NCBI GenBank assembly: GCA_035551475.1
Contig: DASZMX010000130.1
Location: forward strand, 1-17,712
Length of the DNA stretch: 17,712 nucleotides
Source of the DNA: DASZMX01 sp035551475
GTDB taxonomy: Bacteria; Verrucomicrobiota; Verrucomicrobiia; Limisphaerales; Palsa-1400
Reading direction: 5' to 3'
Shown here: piece by piece, positions 7,341-15,000 of the stretch
Numbering within the stretch: the first letter of the stretch is position 1
How the letters are laid out: every line of letters starts with the position of its first letter
Position numbers and translations under genes: made by a program
Notes under the pieces: generated by a model
Told to the model about the DNA's origin: nothing
The model's input: only the letters and a program-made list of their open reading frames with translations
The model's database searches: none

Positions 7341-7814
7341 ATGACATCGGCGTACGATGGTAATTTAATCATCCTCGGGCCCAGCCGGCGCAGTTTCATG
7401 CGGCGGAGCGTGTCGGAACGCAATCGTTCCTATATGCAGCGGCTGGTGGAACTGGTTGATTTTGGGCCATCTAAGGCCCCTCCTTTGCGCGTCGGGCGCG
7501 CCTTGGGGCCGCACCACGAATGGCTGGAAGAGAACCTGGCGATCTTCTTTCGCGGGCTCGGCCAAATGCGCGTGGATCGCGCCGCGCTGATTTCCGATCA
7601 TGGCAACAAGTGCGAACCCTTCCGCGAAAAATGGGATGCCGCCGGCATCCCCTTTTGCCATGGCGTCGCCATATATCTTCTTTCCTACACCTACCCTTAC
7701 AACACGCAGGTGCGCGAAACCAAAGATGGCTGGAGCGACGTGGAAACGTGGGTGATGAACAATTACGCCAAATTCCGCGGGTATCTGCCTCCGCCCGATC
7801 CGATCCTGCCTTAA
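7341..7814 (+). CDS. Protein of unknown function
   Basis: I do not recognise this protein of 157 residues. Codon use resembles the neighbouring genes, and the frame ends in TAA just before a possible promoter, so I take it as real. It is basic at the N-terminus (RRSFMRRSVSERNR, 16-29), has no signal peptide or membrane segment, and has an aromatic, Gly/Pro-containing C-terminal half: DHGNKCEPFREKWDAAG (86-102), YLLSYTYPYNTQV (112-124), and a tail with PPPDPILP. Two Cys and several His residues occur (HHEW, DHG, CHG), but no clear metal site. The region 60-150 looks compact, suggesting one small globular domain. ATG at 7341 is the first start; ATG at 7398 (residue 20) is an alternative, and neither has a good ribosome site. 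Divergent from the acetyltransferase gene, 80 nt before the alkene reductase. Confidence 0.7.
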   Translation: MTSAYDGNLIILGPSRRSFMRRSVSERNRSYMQRLVELVDFGPSKAPPLRVGRALGPHHEWLEENLAIFFRGLGQMRVDRAALISDHGNKCEPFREKWDAAGIPFCHGVAIYLLSYTYPYNTQVRETKDGWSDVETWVMNNYAKFRGYLPPPDPILP

Positions 7815-7826
7815 TCCTCTTCGTTT

Positions 7827-7854
7827 TTGACTCCTTGGTTCCGGGCGCTATTTT
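7827..7854 (+). promoter_or_regulatory. Possible sigma-70-type promoter of the alkene reductase gene
   Basis: TTGACT (7827-7832), a 16-nt spacer and TATTTT (7849-7854), about 40 nt before the ATG at 7895. The -35 matches consensus at five of six positions, the -10 at four of six. The Verrucomicrobiota consensus is less certain than that of E. coli, so this is tentative. Confidence 0.3.
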
Positions 7855-7894
7855 CGGAGGGCGGCCCCGCGCCGCGCCGATTGCTTGACCAAAA

Positions 7895-8959
7895 ATGATC
7901 ACTTTATTTGACTCCGTTAAAATTGGGGCCTGGGACCTGCCCAATCGCATCATCATGGCGCCTTTGACCCGCCAGCGCGCCGTGGAAGATCGCGTTCCCA
8001 ATGCGTTAATGGCGGAATATTACACCCAGCGCGCCTCGGCGGGCATGATTATTTCGGAAGCCACGGCCGTGACGCCGATGGGCGTGGGTTACGCCGATAC
8101 ACCCGGCATCTGGTCGGAGGCACAGGTGGAAGGCTGGAAAAAAATCACCGACGCGGTGCATCGGGCGGGCGGGAGGATGCTCTTGCAACTCTGGCATGTG
8201 GGCCGAATCTCCGATCCAATGTTTCTGCATGGCGCGCAGCCCGTGGCGCCCAGCGCCATCGCCCCGGCGGGGCATGTAAGCCTGGTGCGTCCGCAAAAAC
8301 CATTCGTCACCCCGCGCGCGTTGGCCTTGGACGAGATTCCTGGCGTGATCGAAGCTTATCGGAAAGGGGCGGAAAATGCGCAACGCGCGGGGTTCGACGG
8401 CGTGGAAATTCACGGCGCCAACGGCTATTTGCTTGACCAGTTCTTGCAGGACAAAACCAATCACCGCACCGACGAATACGGAGGCCCGGTGGAGAATCGC
8501 GCCCGGCTCATGCTGGAAGCCACCGACGCCGCCATCTCGGTCTGGGGCGCCGACCGCGTGGGCGTCCACCTGGCGCCGCGCGGGGATGCCCACGACATGG
8601 GAGACTCCAATCCGCTGGCGACTTTCAGCCACGTAGCGCGTGAATTGGGCCGGCGGCGCGTCGCTTTTCTGTGCGCGCGCGAAGCGCTGGGAGACAAACG
8701 CATTGGGCCGCAATTGAAGGCGGCTTTTGGCGGCCCTTACATTGCCAACGAACGCTTTACCCTCGCCACCGGCAACCAGGTGTTGGCCGCCGGCGAAGCG
8801 GATGCAGTGGCGTTCGGCGTCTTGTTTTTGGCGAATCCCGATTTGCCGGAGCGCTTTCGCCGCGGCGCGCCGCTCAATGCGCCGCAACAGGCGACCTTTT
8901 ATTCGTCGGGCGCAAAGGGCTATGTGGATTATCCATTTCTCGAGGCAGCGAAGGGGTGA
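7895..8959 (+). CDS. Old Yellow Enzyme-family alkene (ene) reductase, NemA-like
   Basis: FMN-dependent NAD(P)H oxidoreductase that reduces activated C=C bonds (enones, maleimides, 12-oxophytodienoate-type compounds), cytoplasmic. The 354 residues form a complete TIM barrel of the usual length. Motifs: IIMAPLTRQR (19-28), LLQLWHVGRIS (96-106), and EIHGANGYLLDQFLQDKTNH (171-190), whose His173/Asn176 pair binds the substrate carbonyl and Tyr178 is in the proton-donor position. RTDEYGGPVENR (191-202) and FLANPDLPERF (311-321) also fit. Two usual FMN-contact Arg positions differ: the RLSP strand reads VHLAP (224-228), and the Gly-Arg before the FIANPDL-type motif reads Gly-Val (308-309). I believe a natural subgroup has this form, so activity is still likely. 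No ribosome site is seen before the ATG. Confidence 0.93.
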   Translation: MITLFDSVKIGAWDLPNRIIMAPLTRQRAVEDRVPNALMAEYYTQRASAGMIISEATAVTPMGVGYADTPGIWSEAQVEGWKKITDAVHRAGGRMLLQLWHVGRISDPMFLHGAQPVAPSAIAPAGHVSLVRPQKPFVTPRALALDEIPGVIEAYRKGAENAQRAGFDGVEIHGANGYLLDQFLQDKTNHRTDEYGGPVENRARLMLEATDAAISVWGADRVGVHLAPRGDAHDMGDSNPLATFSHVARELGRRRVAFLCAREALGDKRIGPQLKAAFGGPYIANERFTLATGNQVLAAGEADAVAFGVLFLANPDLPERFRRGAPLNAPQQATFYSSGAKGYVDYPFLEAAKG

Positions 8960-8976
8960 CGCCAACAGCTTTCGCA

Positions 8977-8993
8977 GCGCGAAAATCTCGCGC
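8977..8993. other. Stem-loop downstream of the alkene reductase
   Basis: GCGCGA (8977-8982) and TCGCGC (8988-8993) form a 6-bp stem with a 5-nt loop, 17 nt after the alkene reductase stop. There is no T-run directly after it, so it is at best a weak or Rho-assisted terminator. Confidence 0.3.
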
Positions 8994-9018
8994 CACAACT
9001 GTCCCCGTTTTGCATGGA

Positions 9019-9042
9019 ATTATCTTGATAATAACGGTCCGT
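9019..9042. promoter_or_regulatory. Two adjacent palindromes upstream of the giant gene, possible operator
   Basis: ATTATC-TT-GATAAT (9019-9032) is a perfect 6-bp inverted repeat with a 2-nt centre; ACGG-T-CCGT (9034-9042) follows after one base. They sit about 46-69 nt before the ATG of the giant gene. GATAAT (9027-9032) could also be a -10 element, though no good -35 was found. Regulator binding is inference. Confidence 0.35.
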
Positions 9043-9087
9043 AATGCTTGAGTGGCGTGTCCGAAAACCACCAATCCCGTTACGACT

Positions 9088-12000
9088 ATGTACCACCGTT
9101 CTGGTGTATTCTTGTGGGCTGCGCTCAGCCTGAGTTTTCTCCCTTATTTCACGTCTGCCCAAACTTGCACTCCGCCCGGAGCGGGATTGTCAAGTTGGTG
9201 GCCTGCCGAAGGTTCCGCGGCCGACATCGTGGGCGGCAATCCCGGAGCCCTGCAAGGCGGCGCCACCTTCGCCGCGGGCGAAGTTGGCCAGGCCTTTAGC
9301 TTCGACGGCGCCACCGGCTGGGTGGACATACCGAACGCTGCGCCCTTCAATCCCGCCGGGCCCTTCGCGGTCGAATGCTGGATCAAAGCCAACCCCAGCC
9401 AGGCCAGCGGCTTATTTCTGATCGTGGACAAATCCCACGGCTTCACGGACAGCACGGGCTGGCTGATGCAAGGCGGCACCGACGGCACGGTGTCGTTTGG
9501 CTTTGGCCTGGGTGGCGGCGGCGCCTTGAACTTTCCGGCGGCCTTGACCACGAACTCCGTCCTGGACAACCAATGGCACCATCTCGCCGGCGTCTTCACC
9601 GGAGCCGCGATCCAAATCTACCGGGACGGCGTAATGGAGGGCAGCGTGGCGGAGGCCCAGCTTCCTGTCAATAATTCGCGAGATGTTGAAATCGGACGTT
9701 CCTGGGGCGGCGGCTCGCCGACGCGTTTCTTCAACGGCTTGATTGATGAAGTCAGCTACTATAACGCCGCCCTGTCTCCCGCCGACGTGCAGGCGATTTA
9801 CCAGGCTGGCTCCGCCGGGAAATGCGCGCCGGCCTCCGTCCTGTGGATAGCAGGCAATTGCTCCATCGGGAACAGCAATTATGTCACCGGCGGATTTTTA
9901 AACGCGGGCGTCATCCGGTTGGAATCCGCGAGCTGCGGCGTCACCAGCGCCATCACGATCACCAACGGAGCGTTGACCAACGCCCTAAACGGCCTGATCA
10001 ATGTCAATCCAGGCAGCGGCGGCGCGCGCACTTTTGCGGGCAGTCTCGAGAATTATGGCGCGTTTAATGACAACTATGGCATGTCCTTCGCGTCGAACAA
10101 CGCGATTATTGACAACTATGGCTCGTTTGAAATTGCGGCAGGGCAGACGCTGACGATTTCCGGCCAGGCCCAAACTTTCAACCAGGACGCCGGCGCCTTG
10201 GCCATCGACGGCGCGGTGCTTTTTCAAGGCATGCAATTCAATTACAACGGCGGCGTCATCAGCGGCAACAGCGTTTACCTGCCTCAATCCCTGCTGGGTT
10301 TCGGCCCGAACGGAACCAACGCCGCGACGTTTATTCTGGCGGGGCACAACGCCAATTTCACCGGCGACATTTCCTCCGGCCAAACGGTCTGGCTGCGGGG
10401 CGACTCCTTTGTCAATGACAACGGCATCATTCGTCCGGCCAACGGCTTCAAGAACGCCGGGACCTTGCAGCTGGAATCCGCCAACGGCGGTTATGAAACC
10501 GATTTGATCCTGACCAACGGCCAGGTCACCAACGCGGTGGGCGGGGTCATCAACTTCAACGCGGGCGCCGGCGGGGCGCGCTTTTTCCAGGGAAATTTGT
10601 GGAACGCCGGAACCGTCAATAATAACGTCAACGTGTCCTACAACCAGACCGGCGCCTTCATCACCAACCAGGGCGCCTTCATCATTGCGGCGGCTCCGAC
10701 CGTCACCTTTCTCAATCAGACCTTCGTGCAAAATGCCGGGACGCTGCAATTGATGGGCGGGAATATTTTCAGCCATTGCGCCTTTGATTTCAAGGGCGGG
10801 GCGATTTTAAGCAACGCCGTTTACCTGCCTCAAAGCCAGCTCAACCTCGGGCCGGCGGGGACCAATCCGGCCACGTTCATCCTGGCCGGCCAGGGCGCCA
10901 ATTTCACGGGCGACATCTGGCCGGGGCAAACGGTCTGGTTGCGCGGCGATAGCTACGTCGGTGACAGCGGCATCATCCGTCCGACAAATGGCTTCAACAA
11001 TTCCGGGACGCTGCGCTTGGAATCCGCCAATGCCGGTTATGAAACGGATTTAATCATGACCAACGGCGCGGTGGTCAACACGGCATCGGGCGTGATCGCC
11101 ATCAATGCCGGCGCCGGCGGCTCGCGTTATTTCCGCGCGAACCTGTTCAACTTCGGCGCCTTCAGCAACAACACGGCGGTGACCTTCGACCAGGCCGGCG
11201 TCACGTTGGACAACGAAGGTTTATTCGTCACCGCGCCAGGCGTTCCCATCACCTTCAACAACCAGACATTTTCGCAAAACAACGGCAGCCTCGTGCTCAA
11301 CGGCAGCGACATCTTCAACCACTCCACCTTCAATTACGGGGGCGGCATAATCCTGAGCAACGCCATTTACCTGCCGCAAAGCCAGTTGAATTTGAGCCCT
11401 GCCGCCACCAATCCCGCCACGTTTATCCTGGCAGGGCAAAGCGCGAACTTCTCCGGCGATATTGGGCCCAATGAAACAATTTGGTTCCGTGGTGACAGCA
11501 CCGTGGGCGAAACCTCCATCCTGCGCCCGGCCCATGGGTTCAAAAACGCCGGTCTGCTGCGGCTGGAGTCTGCCAACGCCGGTTACGAGACGGATATAGT
11601 CTTGACTAATGGGGTCTTGACGAACCTGGCCGGCGGAGTGGTGGCCATAAATCCGGGCGCCGGGGGCCTGCGTTATTTCCGCGGCAGCCTGCAAAATTTC
11701 GGGGCGTTCAGCAACAACGTCCCCGTGGGTTTTGATCAAAGCGGAGCGACCTTGGACAACGAAGGCCTGTTCGTGGTCGGCCCGTCTTCCACGGTCACGT
11801 TGGCCGGACAGAATTTTCTGCAAAACGCGGGCGCGCTGCAATTGGACGGCGCCATGACGCTGAATTCATCCACGTTCGACTTTCGCGGGGGCGCCGTCAC
11901 GGGCCTGAATGGGGCGCCTTACCTAATTTCCAGCGCCCTGCATCTTGAAAGCACCGCGGTAAATCCCGCTTCCTTCATTTTGGCCGGATCGAGCAGCACG

Positions 12001-15000
12001 CTGACCGGCGACATTCGCGCGGGACAAACCATTTGGCTGCGCGGCGACAACAACACCGGCGGCGCCACGATCACCTTCACGAACGGATTTAGCAACGCGG
12101 GAGCGCTGCGGCTGGAATCGTTCAACCAAGGCTGGGAGAGCTCCATCAGCGTTCAAAATGGGTCGCTCACCAACACCGCGACGGGCGTCATAAACATCAA
12201 CCAAGGCTATGGCGGGCCGCGCAACGTGACCGCGAATATTACCAATAACGGCACAGTGAACCTCAATTTTGGCGCGGTTTGGACGGCGTCAAGGCTGTTC
12301 AACTTCGGCGCTTGGAACGTCAATTATACTTCTACCTTGTCGGCGCCCGCCGGAGGCGCCATTTGGGAGAACGACAACGCGCTCAACGTCGCCGCCGGCC
12401 AGACTCTCACATTGAATGGCGCCGGCGCGCCCGTTTTCAACCAGCAAAGCGGCTTCCTCACCCTTGATGGAGGGCTGACGATGAATAACGGCATTTTCAA
12501 TTACAATGGCGGCGCCATCAACGGGGCCAGCGCAACCGTCTATTTGCAGTATAGCGCGCTGCATCTCACACCGACCGGAACGAGCCCCGCGACGTTCATT
12601 TTGACAGGCACAGCCGGAAGCGCTGTGACGGGCGACATCAGAGCCGGGCAAACCGTGTGGATTCGTGGCGATAACAACGGAGGCCACACGGCCGTGACCG
12701 TGGCGAGCGGCTTTCGCAACCAGGGCGCGCTGCGCCTGGAGTCTTTTAACCAAGGCTGGGACAGTAGTTTATATTTGACATCAGGCGTCCTGACCAACCT
12801 GCCGGGAGGCATGGTGACGGTGAACCAGGGCGCGGGCGGCCCGCGCACCCTGGGGGCGAGCTTTGTCAACCAGGGCGCTTTTAACGTGAATTGGAATTTG
12901 ACCGTGAGCGGCCTCAATGGCGTTTATGAGAACGACGGGGTTTTTGACATCGGAACCAACGAGACGCTGACGATCAATAATCAAAACCAAACCTTCAACC
13001 AAAACGCCGGCGGAATCCTGACCATCGATGGCGGCGCGAACCTGACGGGCATCACCTTCAATTACAATGGCGGCTTGATCAACGGCCAGAACAACGCGGT
13101 TTACCTGGTGGATGGCAATTTGAACCTGGGGGCCAACGCGCTCAATCCCGCTTCCTTCATTGTCTCCCAAACAGGCAGCGTGCTGACCGGAGACATCAAG
13201 GCGGGCCAATCGGTGTGGATTCGCGGCGACAATAGCGGCGGCCACACCACACTGCTGGCGACGAATGGATTCAGGAATTCCGGCAATCTGCGGTTGGAAT
13301 CAATCAACCAAGGCTGGACCTCAGCTTTGAGCGTCACCGGCGGGACTTTGACCAACGCGGCCGGCGGCGTCATCGATGTCAATTTGGGCGCGAACGGTCC
13401 GCGCGGTTTGTCGGCGAACATCGTCAACCTCGGCGCCGTCAATATTAATTTTTCCGGCAGCAATCCCATGCTGATCGGTCTGGCTGGCGGCGGGTTTGTC
13501 AATCAAGGAACATTCACCCTCGCGGGCGGACAAACCGCCTCCATCGCGGGCCAGTATTCCCAAACCGCGGGCCTCACCACGCTCAATGGCGTGTTGTCCA
13601 CCACCAACGTCATTTCCATTCAGGGCGGCGCGATGGCGGGGACGGGAACCATTTCGGGCAATTATCAACAAGGCGCGGGAGGCGCGCTCGACGTCAGCCT
13701 CGCCGGGCCGGTGCCGAGCCATCTCGCGATCTCCGGCGTGGCGACGCTCGCGGGCAAGTTGCAGGTGACGCTCGCCAACAGCTTCGTCCCCACCAACGGC
13801 AGCGCGTTCACCGTGCTGAGCGCGGCGTCTTTGAACGGCGCATTTAGCAGCTTTGACTTGCCGCCGCTCGCCGGCGGATTGACCTGGCAGGTGGATTATC
13901 AGGCAGGCGCGGTGGTCCTCAGCGTCCCCCCTGCGGCGTCCACCAACAACACCCGCACGATTTCGGGCGTGGTCACCAATACCCAGGGCGCGCCGGTGGC
14001 TGGCGCCACGGTCTATGCCTATGCGGATCCCACCGTGCAGACGAATTTGATTATCAATGGCGGTTTCGAAACTCCCAGCGTCGGCGGCAGCAGCTATATC
14101 ATTTTCGCGCCGGGCGCCACCAATCTGACGGGATGGACGGTGCTCGGGCCGTCGTCGGTGGATATTTCCGCGGGCTTCCTGGGCGCCGCCGAGGAAGGCT
14201 CTCAGTATTTCGATCCCACCGGCGATTTGAACAGCGGCGGGGGCGGCGTCAGTCAAACCTACCCCACCGTGCCGGGCCTGTCCTACAACCTGATCTTTTT
14301 CAATGGCGCCTACTCCCTGCATAATCTCAATAGCCTGGGTGTCACCAATAACGGCGTGTTCTACTCAATTCCGCAGCCCTCCAGCGGGCCGGGCTTGCGG
14401 TGGACGCGGCAGGTGATTCCATTTGTCGCCACATCCAACTTCACCACCGTGGCGTTCATCAATCTGTCGGGTTTCAATTCAGATGATTGCGACGTGGACA
14501 ACGTCCAGGTTCTCCCTGCCAATTTCGATGATGTGCTTTCGGGCGTCACCGATGCGAATGGCCATTATCAAATCGCCGTTTCCGATGGCATTTGGCAGGT
14601 CAATGTCGCGGGCCTGACCACCCTCGGCTACGCCGAAACCACCAATCAAACCGTGACGCTAAACGGTGGAAATGCCGTGGTGAACTTCTCGGCGGCGCCA
14701 TTCTCCGGCCAGTATTACAACGTCACCCTGCAAAGCAGCCCGGTGGCGGCGGGCATCATCACGGGCGGCGGCACGTACGCCGCGCAAGCCAGCGTCACGG
14801 TCAACGCGGCGCCCAACAGCGGCGCGCCGTGGATTTTCACCGGCTGGAGTTTGAACGGCGTGATCGTGAGCACGAACTCCACCTACACCTTCACCCTCGC
14901 CAATGACCTGACGCTGGTCGCCACCTTTGCCCTGCCGTCGTTCACCGTGGCGGCCTCGAACAATCCCGCGGGCGCCGGCTCCATCAACGGTCTGGGAACA

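Noticed and set aside
10237..13056. Repeat array considered as a CRISPR or mobile element
   Set aside because: The periods are 546-621 nt, inside an open reading frame, and similar mainly at protein level; there are no short identical repeats with unique spacers and no transposase or terminal repeats.
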